64,000 nt of DNA from JAPPHA01 sp965220985 (GCA_965220985.1 OZ244854.1:2666001-2730000), one strand, 5' to 3'. Positions 25,430-35,079 are shown, numbered from the stretch's first letter. Notes: generated by a model not told the origin, from the letters alone. Numbers and translations: made by a program.

Positions 25430-26980
25430 ATGGAGGTTTCACTGACGGACATCAGTAAGCATTTCGCAGGGGTTCACGCCCTGCGAAATGTTTCTTTTTC
25501 TATCCGGAGTGGATCCATCCACGGCCTCGTCGGCGAAAACGGCGCCGGCAAATCGACGCTCGGCCGCCTGATCGGCGGCATCATGCGTCCAAGTAGCGGG
25601 AGCGTGGCGTTTGACGGTGATGCCACACCGGTTCTGTCCCCGCGCGATGCCATCGCTCGCGGGATCGCCATCGTTCAACAGGAACTGGCACTGGTGCCTG
25701 AGTTGACAGTGGCTGACAACGTGTATCTGGGCCGCGAACCCACCGGTGCGGGATTTCTCCGGGCCCGGAAAATGCTCGACGACTTCCGCGCGCTCTGCGA
25801 TGAATTCGGGTTCGATCTGGATGGTCGAAAGAAGGTCGGCACGCTTTCTATCGCCGATCAGCAGCAGGTGGAGATCCTCAAGGCGATTTCCCAGAACGCG
25901 CAACTGATCGTGCTAGACGAACCCACTTCTTCGCTGTCACCCTCCGAGGTCGACGGGATGCACAAGGTTGTCAGAAGAATGGCCCGCAACGCTGGAACGA
26001 CTTTCATATATGTGTCACACTATCTGGAGCACGTGTTGGCGATTTGCGACGAAATCACCGTGCTGCGCAACGGCGAGCACATCCAGACGACGCTAACGGC
26101 GGATGAAACACCCGAAAGCATCGCGACGGCCATGCTAGGCCGCGAGATGTCGGAGATCTATCCCGAGAAAGCCCTAGCTAAGCCAGACCGCCAGGTCCTT
26201 CTGTCGGTCGAAAATCTGTCCGCACCCCCGCATTTCGATGGAGTCAGTCTGGAGGTTCGCCAGGGCGAGATTATCGGCTTGGCCGGGCTTGTTGGCAGCG
26301 GCCGGTCAGAGCTTCTACGCGCCATCTTTGGCGCCGACGAGATACAGGGCGGCACGGTTCTCATTGGCGGTGAGTCGGTGCGCATCCGTTCGCCGAGGGA
26401 TACGATGGCGATCGGAATCGCGATGGTGCCGGAAAGCAGGCGCGAACAGGGGCTTTTTCTCGACAAATCAATCGCCGAGAACATCGCGTTGATCAACTTC
26501 CCCGAGGCCCGCCCTATGGGGGTTATCAGCCCTTGGCGCGAGAAACCTGACGTCGAGGAGTGGATTGGCAAGCTTGACGTCAAATGCGCATCGCGCCACG
26601 CTGCGGTGTCGTCCTTGTCGGGCGGCAATCAACAAAAGGTTTTGTTCGCCAAATGGCTGGCCAGAAACCCCAGATTGCTGATCCTGGACGAACCAACCCG
26701 CGGGGTCGATATCGGCGCCAAGTCAGAGATCTACCGGCTCATCGCGCAACTCGCCGGAGGCGGCATGGGGATCTTGCTGGTGTCGTCCGAGATCGAAGAA
26801 CTGGTCGGGCTTTGCCACCGTGTCCACATCATGCGCAAGGGAAGTATCGTGGGCGAAAGATCGGTGGACGAGCTTGAGCTGGAAGACATCCTGAATACGA
26901 GCCTTGGCGTAACAGCGAACGGCCAGAATTGTAACGCAGAGTACGCAGATGCTGTCTCCGATCAGTCAATCAGGCGGTGA
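25430..26980 (+). CDS. sugar-type ABC transporter ATP-binding protein (RbsA-like)
   Basis: Tandem-domain ATPase of 516 residues, RbsA/MglA type. The first domain has a full Walker A GENGAGKSTL, a signature-like LSIADQQQVEI and Walker B LIVLDEPTSSLSPSE. The second has the degenerate Walker A GLVGSGRSELLR usual in this group, the signature LSGGNQQKVLFAKWLA and LLILDEPTRGVDIG. The ATG at 25430 begins at homology; a longer frame from 25361 overlaps the binding-protein gene and is not preferred. It is ten bases after the binding-protein gene and overlaps the permease frame, so the three genes form one importer operon. Confidence 0.92.
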   Translation: MEVSLTDISKHFAGVHALRNVSFSIRSGSIHGLVGENGAGKSTLGRLIGGIMRPSSGSVAFDGDATPVLSPRDAIARGIAIVQQELALVPELTVADNVYLGREPTGAGFLRARKMLDDFRALCDEFGFDLDGRKKVGTLSIADQQQVEILKAISQNAQLIVLDEPTSSLSPSEVDGMHKVVRRMARNAGTTFIYVSHYLEHVLAICDEITVLRNGEHIQTTLTADETPESIATAMLGREMSEIYPEKALAKPDRQVLLSVENLSAPPHFDGVSLEVRQGEIIGLAGLVGSGRSELLRAIFGADEIQGGTVLIGGESVRIRSPRDTMAIGIAMVPESRREQGLFLDKSIAENIALINFPEARPMGVISPWREKPDVEEWIGKLDVKCASRHAAVSSLSGGNQQKVLFAKWLARNPRLLILDEPTRGVDIGAKSEIYRLIAQLAGGGMGILLVSSEIEELVGLCHRVHIMRKGSIVGERSVDELELEDILNTSLGVTANGQNCNAEYADAVSDQSIRR

Positions 26981-27923
26981 CGCCTCGCGGATGAAACGGA
27001 TCGCGACGATCGTGCTGCGGGAGTATTCGATCCTCGCCGCTGTCATCCTAGCGGTGATCGTGCTGTCGATAGTCGAACCGGCCTTCCTGACACCGCGCAA
27101 TATGCGCAACCTCTTGGATCAGAATGCCGGGATCGGCATCATCGCCTGCGGCATGACCTTCGTGATTATCGCCGGTGGCTTCGACCTTTCGGTCTCGGCC
27201 ACCTTCGCGGTCAGCGGGATCGCCGCCGCGATTGTCGCGAACGCGGCAGGCCCGGCGCTCGGGCTTGGCGCTGGCGTTCTTGCGGGCACGCTTATCGGGC
27301 TGGCCAACGGGTTGATCATCGCGAGTCTACATCTGAACTCATTTCTGACAACTCTCGCGTCCAGCATCGTGATCCGCGGCATTGGCATTGCCATTTCCGG
27401 TGGCTTCCTGATCAGTGTCAAGGACAGTTCGTACACTTCGCTTGGGCGCGGCGCAGCTCTGGGCGTGACCGTGCCCGGCATCGTATTTGTCGTCTTTGTC
27501 GTTGTATTCGCGCTGCTTTTGCACCGCACACAATACGGGCGCTTTGTCTTTGCCGTGGGAGGCAACGAAGAGGCAGCCAAACTATCGGGCATTAGCGTCG
27601 GCTGGGTTAAGGGATCGACCTTCGCAATCGCAGGTTTCACCGCCGCCGTAGCCGGGATCATGTTCTCGTCTAAGGTTGCCACCGGCATCCCTAATAGCGG
27701 CACCGGGCTTGAGCTTCAGGCGATTGCCGCGGTTGTGTTGGGGGGCACCTCGATCGCCGGAGGATCGGGCGCCATCTGGCGCACGGTGGTCGGAGTGTTC
27801 CTACTGGCTATTATCAACAACGCCTTCAACATTATGAACCTCGATGCCTATCTCAGGGATGTCGTCACCGGTTCGCTGATTATCCTAGCCGTGATTACCA
27901 ACACGTTGACCGGCAAGAAATAG
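26949..27923 (+). CDS. sugar-type ABC transporter permease (RbsC-like)
   Basis: Integral membrane permease of up to 324 residues with about eight to ten hydrophobic helices, BPD_transp_2 family. Recognisable blocks are FLTPRNMRNLLDQNAGIGIIACGMTFVIIAGGFDLSVSA near residues 45-85 and GGTSIAGGSGAIWRTVVGVF near 260-280, both typical of RbsC-type permeases. The start is uncertain: ATG at 26949 overlaps the ATPase gene by 32 bases, while ATG at 26991 (MKRIATIVLREYS) starts just before the first helix. It is followed 16 bases later by hyuA2, so transport and catabolism are probably cotranscribed. Confidence 0.9.
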   Translation: MLSPISQSGGDASRMKRIATIVLREYSILAAVILAVIVLSIVEPAFLTPRNMRNLLDQNAGIGIIACGMTFVIIAGGFDLSVSATFAVSGIAAAIVANAAGPALGLGAGVLAGTLIGLANGLIIASLHLNSFLTTLASSIVIRGIGIAISGGFLISVKDSSYTSLGRGAALGVTVPGIVFVVFVVVFALLLHRTQYGRFVFAVGGNEEAAKLSGISVGWVKGSTFAIAGFTAAVAGIMFSSKVATGIPNSGTGLELQAIAAVVLGGTSIAGGSGAIWRTVVGVFLLAIINNAFNIMNLDAYLRDVVTGSLIILAVITNTLTGKK

Positions 27924-27939
27924 AGGTGATTGCAGCAAA

Positions 27940-30012
27940 ATGAACGAGATCGCAGCAAGTGGAGGCGTAGCGAAGGGACGGTACAGGATCGCCGCCGATA
28001 TCGGCGGCACTTTCACCGACGTGGTCGTGAGCGATACTTGGACCGGAGAATGCCAGTCGGCGAAATCCCCGACTACGCCGGGCAATCTGTCTGAGGGCAT
28101 TCTGAATGCCTTTGACCAAGTGGTCGACAATTTTTCCGATGTCCAATTTGCGGTGCACGGCACTACTCAGGGCCTCAATGCGCTGCTGTCGCGCTCGGGC
28201 GACCGCATCCTGTTGCTGACCTCCAAAGGCGCGCGCGACAGTTTCTTCATCATGCGCGGATCCCGCCCACGTGAGGAGATGTACAACAACAAGTTCCAGC
28301 GCCCGGACCGGCTGGTGCGGCGTCGCGACACGTTCGAGATCGGCGGGCGTTTAGACTACGCGGGTCAGGAGTTGACGCCGCTCAGCGCCGAGGATCTGGC
28401 GCACGTCGCCGAAGTCGCCAAGACCAACAACATCAAGTCGGTTGCCGTGTGCTTCCTGTTCAGTTTCAAGAACCCGGCACATGAAATTGAGGCGCGTCGG
28501 ATTCTGCAGAAACTGGTTCCCGGTCTATCGGTATCACTTTCGCACGAAGTGGCACGAGAATGGCGCGAAGCCGAGCGCACCGCCTCGACCGTGGCGGACG
28601 CTTATATCGGCCCGCTGGTCAAGGAATACCTGGGAAAGATCGAGGCCCGCCTGCAAAACCGCGAACTGACCAGACCACTTTATGTGATGCGCTCGAGCGG
28701 TGGCGTAATGTCGGTTGAGCAGGCGGTGCGCCAGCCGATTCAGACACTATTTTCCGGCCCCGTTGGCGGAACTGCCGGGGCGACCGAACTGGCCGGTCTA
28801 AACAGCAGATCCAACGTGATCTGCGCGGATGTAGGTGGGACGAGTTTTGATGTTAGCCTTGTGATTGACGGGAATGTGCAGGTCACCAATCAGACCCAGG
28901 TAGCCGGAATGGACCTGATCCTGCCGCTGGTCGAGATCGAGTCGATCGGCGCCGGTGGCGGGTCGCTGGCTTATGTCGAAGCCGGTGCCCTGCGTGTCGG
29001 GCCAGAAAGCGCCACGGCCGAGCCCGGTCCGGCCTGTTATGGAAAAGGCGGGTCCCAGCCCACAGTCACTGACGCCCAGGTCTTTCTACAGCGCTTCTTG
29101 CCGCAAACGCAGGTTGGCGGGACATTGACCATAGATATCAACCTCGCAGAATCCGCGCTTGCCAGGGTGGCTGGCCCGCTGGGCATCACACCGGAGGTAC
29201 TGGCTGAAGGCATACTAGAAATAGCTAACCTCAAGATGGCAAATGCAATTCGCAAGCTCACCATCGAAAAGGGCATCGAGCCGCGCGAGTTCTCCATTGT
29301 CGCCTTTGGCGGCGCCGGCGCGATGCACGCGGCATACCTTGCTGAAGCGCTGGAAATCAGCGACGTAATCATCCCGCCGCATTCAGGGGTTTTTTCGGCC
29401 TGGGGGATGCTACATTCACCGATGCGCCAGGACATCGCACTTCCGTACAACAGGTATCTGTGCGACGTAGCGAGCGAAGAGATCACCGAGAGTTTTGAGA
29501 GCCAGATCGCTATAGCCTCGGCGCATATCCACAAGGAATATGGTGGCACGACTGACATCGACAACCAGTGTTTCCTTGACATGCGCTACGACGGGCAGGA
29601 ATACACCGTAACCGTTGAAATCCCGTTGTCGCACTGCACGCGCGACGAGATTGCGGAGATCTTTCATGAAGCCTACCGTCAGCGGTACGGCCACGCCCAT
29701 CTCGATTCCCCGATCGAGATCGTCGCTCTCCGGCTGGCTGCGACTGCGCCGCTTGCTGAAAAAGTAACGGTCAAGACCTCACCTCGGCGTGACCGAGACC
29801 CGGTTTTCAGCGAGCGCGAAGTGATGTTTGGCGGCAAATGGCTGACGACCCCGGTCTTCAATGAGAGCGACCTTTTTTCCGGTGACCGCTTTGACGGGCC
29901 TCTGATCGTAGATACCGGGCTGGCTACGGTGGTCGTTCCGCCCGGCTGGACGCTGATTATCGAGGATAGGGGCACCATGCGCCTCACGCGCGAGGGAGGC
30001 CATCCTGCATGA
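27940..30012 (+). CDS. hyuA: hydantoinase/oxoprolinase family protein (HyuA2), possible lactamase subunit
   Basis: ATPase-type subunit of 690 residues. It carries the phosphate-1 motif YRIAADIGGTFTDVVVSD, AVHGTTQGLNALLSRSGDR, the central RSSGGVMSVEQAVRQPIQTLFSGPVGG and the second phosphate motif ICADVGGTSFDVSLVIDG, then GAGGGSLAYVEAGALRVGPES. It is the same family as hyuA1 but clearly a separate lineage. It follows the permease by 16 bases and overlaps hyuB2 by 4 (ATGA). With HyuB2 it would form an ATP-dependent ring-opening enzyme. The downstream aminotransferase and aldehyde dehydrogenase favour a lactam giving an omega-amino acid, as in caprolactamase CapAB. The substrate is inferred. Confidence 0.9.
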   Translation: MNEIAASGGVAKGRYRIAADIGGTFTDVVVSDTWTGECQSAKSPTTPGNLSEGILNAFDQVVDNFSDVQFAVHGTTQGLNALLSRSGDRILLLTSKGARDSFFIMRGSRPREEMYNNKFQRPDRLVRRRDTFEIGGRLDYAGQELTPLSAEDLAHVAEVAKTNNIKSVAVCFLFSFKNPAHEIEARRILQKLVPGLSVSLSHEVAREWREAERTASTVADAYIGPLVKEYLGKIEARLQNRELTRPLYVMRSSGGVMSVEQAVRQPIQTLFSGPVGGTAGATELAGLNSRSNVICADVGGTSFDVSLVIDGNVQVTNQTQVAGMDLILPLVEIESIGAGGGSLAYVEAGALRVGPESATAEPGPACYGKGGSQPTVTDAQVFLQRFLPQTQVGGTLTIDINLAESALARVAGPLGITPEVLAEGILEIANLKMANAIRKLTIEKGIEPREFSIVAFGGAGAMHAAYLAEALEISDVIIPPHSGVFSAWGMLHSPMRQDIALPYNRYLCDVASEEITESFESQIAIASAHIHKEYGGTTDIDNQCFLDMRYDGQEYTVTVEIPLSHCTRDEIAEIFHEAYRQRYGHAHLDSPIEIVALRLAATAPLAEKVTVKTSPRRDRDPVFSEREVMFGGKWLTTPVFNESDLFSGDRFDGPLIVDTGLATVVVPPGWTLIIEDRGTMRLTREGGHPA

Positions 30013-31670
30013 ACCCGATTACCGTCGAGATCATCCGTAACGGGCTGATCGCTGCCGCCGAAGAGATGAACGCGATGCTGATCCGCTCGGCCTTCACCCC
30101 GATCATCTACGAGATGAAGGATTGCGCCGTTGCCATCCTCGACCGCGACCACCAAATTCTAGGGCAGTCCTCGGGTTTGCCGATCTTCCTCGGCAACCTA
30201 GAAATATGCTCGCAGCACACCGAAGAGAAGTTTGGCAAGAATATATGGCGCGAAGGCGATATCTGGGCGCTGAACGACACATATGTCGTTGGTACGCACC
30301 TGAATGATGTTTCGGTTTATTCCCCGATCTTCTTCGAGGGCGAACATTTCGGATTCGCGGTGTCGCGCGCACATTGGCTGGACATGGGCGGCAAAGATCC
30401 CGGGCAGTCCTTCGACTCGACAGAGATCTTTCAGGAGGGCCTACGCCTGCCGCCGACCCGGATCGGGATCGGTGGAGAGATCAACCATGACGTGGTCGAT
30501 ATCATTGAGGCCAATACCCGCCTGCCCAAGGGCGTAATCGGCGATCTGAAAGCGCAGATTGCCGCGGCCTCGGTCGGCACCAAGCGCGTGCAAGAGATCC
30601 TGCAAAACTACGGCGCTGACATTGTCAACCAGGCCAAGGAAGAGATCTTCAACCAGACCGAGCGGTTCGAGCGTGAGGCGATCGAGGCGATCGCCGACGG
30701 CGAATACACCGCTGAGGGCTACGTCGACGATGACGGGCTGGGCAACGGCCCTTTGCTTGTGCGTATGAAGGTGAACGTGAAAGGAAATGATATCGAGATC
30801 GATGTCAGCGAAGCCAGCGACCAGACACTTGGCCCGATCAATAGCGGCGCCTCGCAGACGATCTCTGCATGCCGAGTCGGCTTCAAATACCTGATCGCCT
30901 CGGACAAGCCGGTCAATGGCGGGTCGTTCCGAGCCTTGACGGTCAAACTGCGCGAGGGCTCGTTCTTGGCTTGCCGCGCGCCCGCAGCGGCGAACTGGTA
31001 TTTCAGTTCGCTGGGGCTGCAGATCGACCTTGTGGCACGTGCGCTCGCAAGTGCCATCCCGGATGTGGCGACGGCGGCCGATTACGGTGATTCAAATCCT
31101 GTAATCATGTCGGGCACAGATCCGAGCACCGGCAACCTATTCATCGACTTTGAATGTCATGTCGGCGGTTGGGGTGCCTACCGTGGCCACGACGGAGTAT
31201 CGGGGTTGATCAACAAGGTCAATGGCGGGCTTAAGGACCTTCCTATCGAGGTCTGCGAATCCCGCTTTCCACTTCGGGTCATCGACTACTCCCTGCGCCC
31301 CGATTCCGGCGGCGCGGGGCAATGGAGGGGCGGTTGCGGGCTCTCTAAGGTCTACGAGGTGCTATCAGACGAATTCGCGGTCGGGCTTTGGTGGGAGCGC
31401 TCGGTCACTCCTGCCTGGGGGCTGTTCGGTGGGAGCGACGGCAAACCGCCCGAGGTCCGCATCACCTCGGCCAGAGAGGGCGAATTCGACGTACTGAAAG
31501 CCAATGGTATCAAGCTAAAGACCGGCGACAGGATCCATTGCCGTTCCGGCGGCGGTGGCGGCTTTGGTCCGGTCGAGCAGCGCGATAATAAAGCTATCGA
31601 ACGTGACATAGAGGACGGTTTTGTCACCGCGCAGGGCGCCCGTCGCGACTATGGGTTCAAGGGTGCCTAA
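30009..31670 (+). CDS. hyuB: hydantoinase B/oxoprolinase family protein (HyuB2), possible lactamase subunit
   Basis: HyuB-type subunit of 553 residues. Family blocks visible: AAAEEMNAMLIRSAFTPIIYEMKDCAVAILD, DIWALNDTYVVGTHLNDVSVYSPIF with catalytic-site residues, SRAHWLDMGGKDPGQSFDST, and the C-terminal RWRGGCGLSKVYEV-like QWRGGCGLSKVYEVL and IHCRSGGGGGFGP. The AHWLDMGG form (one His before the WxD) differs from the AHHSDVGG of hyuB1, which suggests the two pairs act on different substrates. It overlaps hyuA2 by 4 bases, and 117 bases separate it from the aminotransferase, which has its own strong ribosome binding site. Confidence 0.9.
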   Translation: MNPITVEIIRNGLIAAAEEMNAMLIRSAFTPIIYEMKDCAVAILDRDHQILGQSSGLPIFLGNLEICSQHTEEKFGKNIWREGDIWALNDTYVVGTHLNDVSVYSPIFFEGEHFGFAVSRAHWLDMGGKDPGQSFDSTEIFQEGLRLPPTRIGIGGEINHDVVDIIEANTRLPKGVIGDLKAQIAAASVGTKRVQEILQNYGADIVNQAKEEIFNQTERFEREAIEAIADGEYTAEGYVDDDGLGNGPLLVRMKVNVKGNDIEIDVSEASDQTLGPINSGASQTISACRVGFKYLIASDKPVNGGSFRALTVKLREGSFLACRAPAAANWYFSSLGLQIDLVARALASAIPDVATAADYGDSNPVIMSGTDPSTGNLFIDFECHVGGWGAYRGHDGVSGLINKVNGGLKDLPIEVCESRFPLRVIDYSLRPDSGGAGQWRGGCGLSKVYEVLSDEFAVGLWWERSVTPAWGLFGGSDGKPPEVRITSAREGEFDVLKANGIKLKTGDRIHCRSGGGGGFGPVEQRDNKAIERDIEDGFVTAQGARRDYGFKGA

Positions 31671-31787
31671 CCAACCCATCTAAGGGAGAAAGCAGGAACA
31701 GTTGAGTGCTGCCTCAGAAACACTGAAATGGAAGCGGAAAGCCGGTCTAATGCAAGTGCGGCCAACCCCAGGCCGGAGGACGTAAAT

Positions 31788-33170
31788 ATGTCAATTTCAA
31801 ACCAGTCACTGCCGGATCTTGATACCCGGTCTCTGATTCATCCGTATACCAACCTCGCCGAGCATAACGATTCCGGGCCCCTGATCATCGAACGTGGCGA
31901 GGGGGTTCGCGTCTTTGACACAGAAGGCAAGGAATATATCGAAGGTCTGGCCGGCCTGTGGAGCGCCTCACTAGGTTTCAGCGATCCAGAACTTACCGGA
32001 GCCGCACGAGAACAACTTGCAAAACTGCCCTATTATCATGGCTTTCACGGCAAATCGACACCGCCGATGATCGAGCTGGCGGCACGGTTGAAAGCCATGG
32101 TGCCAATCGAAGACGCGCGGATCTTCTTCGCCAATTCCGGATCCGAGATCAACGATACCGTCGTCAAGCTGATTTGGTACGTCAACAACACGCTTGGCCG
32201 CCCGGAGAAAAAGAAGATCATCACTCGCCAACGTAGCTATCACGGGGTGACGGTTGCTACCGCCTCGATGACCGGGCTTGCGCTCTGTCAGGACGGGTTC
32301 GACTTGCCACTGGATCGGTTCCTCAAATGCATGTGTCCGGATTATTATCGCGAGGGATTGCCGGGCGAGACCGAGGAAGAATTCTCGATCCGTTGTGCCG
32401 AAGACCTCGAGGCTCTGATCTTGCAGGAAGGAGCTGGAAGCATTGCAGCGTTCTTTGCCGATCCGGTGATCGCCGGAGGCGGTGTTGTACCACCGCCAAA
32501 GGGTTACTTCGAACGAATCCAGAAGATCCTGCGTGCGCACGATATACTATTTGTTGCCGATGAGGTGATTTGCGGCTTTGGCCGGACTGGCAACATGTTC
32601 GCTTGCGAGACCTATTCATTGGCGCCTGATGTGATGACGCTGGCTAAATCGTTATCGGCCTCCTTTGTTCCGATATCCGCGGCCATCCTCAGCCCCACGA
32701 TCTGGGAGGGCCTACTGGAGGCCAGCGAACAATACGGAACATTTGCGCACGGTTTCACTTATTCCGGCCATCCTGTAGCGGCGGCGGTCGCCCTGAAAAC
32801 GCTGGAGATTTATGAGCGCCGTACCATCATCGCCCAGGTTCAGGACGTAGCAGCGCACTTTGCCAGACGGCTGGACGACTTCGCCGCGCATCCGCTGGTG
32901 GGCGACGTGCGCCGGGTCGGGCTTCTGGGCGGGATCGAGATGTCGCCGGATAAATCGACAAAGGCTCAGTTCGATCCGGCGCTCGGTGCGGGGATGTTCT
33001 GTTTCAACCGCTGTCAGGAACACGGGCTGATCGTGCGGCCTATCGGTGACATCATCGCCTTCTGCCCGCCACTGATCATCACGACCTCTGAAATCGACGA
33101 GATGTTTTCCCGCTTTGCCCGCGCGCTGGAAGACACCGAAAGTTTCTTGCGCAGCAACGGCACCATCTGA
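31788..33170 (+). CDS. class III PLP-dependent aminotransferase (omega-amino acid type)
   Basis: Aminotransferase of 460 residues, class III (beta-alanine/GABA/omega-amino acid:pyruvate group). Visible: the cofactor region IFFANSGSEINDTVVKLIWY, RQRSYHGVTVATASMTG, LFVADEVICGFGRTGNMFACE with the PLP-contacting Asp, and the PLP lysine in MTLAKSLSASFVPISAAIL. The ATG at 31788 follows a GGAGGA at ideal distance; a longer frame from 31728 exists but is not preferred. Placed after HyuA2B2 and before an aldehyde dehydrogenase, it would convert an omega-amino acid such as GABA, 5-aminovalerate or 6-aminohexanoate to its semialdehyde. The chain length of the substrate is unknown. Confidence 0.9.
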   Translation: MSISNQSLPDLDTRSLIHPYTNLAEHNDSGPLIIERGEGVRVFDTEGKEYIEGLAGLWSASLGFSDPELTGAAREQLAKLPYYHGFHGKSTPPMIELAARLKAMVPIEDARIFFANSGSEINDTVVKLIWYVNNTLGRPEKKKIITRQRSYHGVTVATASMTGLALCQDGFDLPLDRFLKCMCPDYYREGLPGETEEEFSIRCAEDLEALILQEGAGSIAAFFADPVIAGGGVVPPPKGYFERIQKILRAHDILFVADEVICGFGRTGNMFACETYSLAPDVMTLAKSLSASFVPISAAILSPTIWEGLLEASEQYGTFAHGFTYSGHPVAAAVALKTLEIYERRTIIAQVQDVAAHFARRLDDFAAHPLVGDVRRVGLLGGIEMSPDKSTKAQFDPALGAGMFCFNRCQEHGLIVRPIGDIIAFCPPLIITTSEIDEMFSRFARALEDTESFLRSNGTI

Positions 33171-33194
33171 ACACGCCAGCAGAAAGGTAACAAG

Positions 33195-34643
33195 ATGAAC
33201 GACAAGCCCGGCTACCCCGATCTTGCGTTGTTTGTTGACGGAGCATGGGTGACCGATACAGGTGCTGACACGATTGACGTGCTTAACCCATCAGACGAAG
33301 CTATTCTGGGCACGCTTCCCTGCGTCACACCCGACATTCTCGATCAGGCACTGGCCTCGGCCAAGCGCGCGCAGGAAAGCTGGCCCGATTTCACGGTGAA
33401 TAAGCGCCGCGATGTCCTGCAGGCCGCCGCAGACCTGCTGGCCCGGCGTGCTGTGTCCATTGCCGACTACATAACGCTCGAACAGGGGAAACCGCGTGAG
33501 CAAGCCCAGATGGAGGTTGATCGCGTATGTGACCTGTTTCGCTACTTTGCGGGCGAAGCAATGACTTTATTGCCACAGGATCTACCGTCCGCGCCCGGAG
33601 CCATGACCCGCGCGCTGCACCCAGTCCCCATCGGCACGGTCGCTGCCTTCACCGCATGGAACTTTCCGCTTGTGCTGGCCGGGCGAAAGTTGGCCATGGC
33701 GATCGCTGCCGGCTGCCCGGTCATCCTCAAAGCCGCTGAGGAAACGCCAGCGGCGGCCGTCGAGCTGGTCCGCGCCCTGGTCGATGCCGGAGTGCCGAAC
33801 GGATATGTTCAGTTGGTGTTCGGCGTTCCCGACGAGATCTCGCGGCACTTGATTGCTTCGCCTGTGGTACGCAAAATCTCGCTAACTGGATCGATCCCGG
33901 TAGGCAAGGAACTGGCGCGGCTGGCGGCCGAAGGGGTCAAACCGGCAAGCCTTGAGCTTGGTGGCCATTCCGCCGCGCTGGTTTTCAATGATGCCGATCT
34001 TGCCGCGGCAGCCAAACAGCTGGCGGCGGCCAAATTTGCCAATGCCGGACAAGTCTGTACCTGTCCCAGTCGGCTGCTGCTGCATGCCCCGATCCACGAC
34101 CAGTTTATTGAGCTGTTCCTGCGCGAGGTTGACGCCCTGCGGCAGGGCGACGGGTTCGATCCTAGTAGTACGATTGGCCCCTTGGCCAATGTGCGACGGC
34201 TGGATGCCATTCAGCGCGTCGTCGCCGATGCTCTGCTCCGGGGCGCCCGGCTTTTGCGCGGTGGAAATGTACGGCCTGGCAAGGGTTTCTATTTCGAACC
34301 GACGGTACTCTGCGACGTACCGCTGGAAAGCGAGATCATGGAGGAAGAGTACTTCGGACCTGTCGCCCCCTTCCGGCAGTTTGAGACCGAGGAGGAGGGC
34401 GTGGAGATTGCCAATAGCCTTCCTTATGGCCTTTCTGCCTATGTCTTCACTGGATCCGAAGCGCGCGCCGACAGACTTGAGCATCGCCTGGACGCGGGTG
34501 GCGTCTTTGTTAATACCACGCTCACAGTAACCGAATTCACACCTTTCTGTGGAGTCAAAGAAAGCGGCTATGGCTACGAAGGCGGGCGCAAAGGACTGGA
34601 GTCGTATATTCATTTCAAGCTCGTGAATAGGGGGCTGCCGTGA
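33195..34643 (+). CDS. NAD(P)-dependent aldehyde dehydrogenase, semialdehyde type
   Basis: Aldehyde dehydrogenase of 482 residues, near the succinate-semialdehyde dehydrogenase (GabD) group. Key features are AAFTAWNFPLVLAGRKLAMAIAAGCPVILKAAEETP at the cofactor site, ISLTGSIPVGKEL, the general base Glu in SLELGGHS, and the catalytic Cys in NAGQVCTCPSR. EEEYFGPVAPF and SGYGYEGGRKGLESY complete the C-terminus. It is 24 bases downstream of the aminotransferase and last in the rightward operon, consistent with oxidising the semialdehyde made by its neighbour to a dicarboxylate. Specificity for succinic, glutaric or adipic semialdehyde cannot be decided by eye. Confidence 0.9.
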   Translation: MNDKPGYPDLALFVDGAWVTDTGADTIDVLNPSDEAILGTLPCVTPDILDQALASAKRAQESWPDFTVNKRRDVLQAAADLLARRAVSIADYITLEQGKPREQAQMEVDRVCDLFRYFAGEAMTLLPQDLPSAPGAMTRALHPVPIGTVAAFTAWNFPLVLAGRKLAMAIAAGCPVILKAAEETPAAAVELVRALVDAGVPNGYVQLVFGVPDEISRHLIASPVVRKISLTGSIPVGKELARLAAEGVKPASLELGGHSAALVFNDADLAAAAKQLAAAKFANAGQVCTCPSRLLLHAPIHDQFIELFLREVDALRQGDGFDPSSTIGPLANVRRLDAIQRVVADALLRGARLLRGGNVRPGKGFYFEPTVLCDVPLESEIMEEEYFGPVAPFRQFETEEEGVEIANSLPYGLSAYVFTGSEARADRLEHRLDAGGVFVNTTLTVTEFTPFCGVKESGYGYEGGRKGLESYIHFKLVNRGLP

Positions 34644-35079
34644 GATGCAGGCAATCGAAACTGCCGAACCATCTCCATCAAGGAAGTCAGTAAATTGGGA
34701 ACAATTATTGCGAGGCCGAATTTGATTCGTCTGTTGCAGTCGACAGAACAGGGTTTTTCGTAGGATTTCTTCAAAACCGTTCATCCAGTAGGCAGGAGGT
34801 TTGGGTCACTGAATTCGATCGCAAACATCTCGCGCGAGAGGTGCCTTGCAGGTTTTGCAGAAACGAAGTTTTAACGATCAGGAGCGGCCAAACGAGCCGA
34901 CACTTCAAAGTCTCAAATGTCCCGCTCCCCCCGTAATTCCCCCCTTTAGAATGCTGCAAATTCCACGAAAGGCGGCTTTGCAGGCTGCGATTGCATAAAA
35001 CGAGCAAGCCGGCGAGAGTCCGGTTTTGGCCGTCCTCACCGGCATGAATGACCGCTTTCGGCGCTTTCCACCCAATTAA
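34644..35079. other. intergenic region at the island's right edge
   Basis: About 436 bases between the aldehyde dehydrogenase stop and the truncated methylase frame. Short open frames here lack family features. It should contain the breakpoint between island DNA and the left-truncated IS66-type element. No GTAAGCG-like IS66 end was found in it. Confidence 0.5.

Noticed and set aside
34688..34943. GTAA-containing sites as the missing left end of the IS66-type element
   Set aside because: The two candidates (GTAAATTGGG and GTAATTCCCC) do not share the GTAAGCG start of the right end.
34771..35007. A 78-codon minus-strand frame in the gap after the aldehyde dehydrogenase
   Set aside because: No recognised family and no good start signal; more likely non-coding DNA at a recombination edge.
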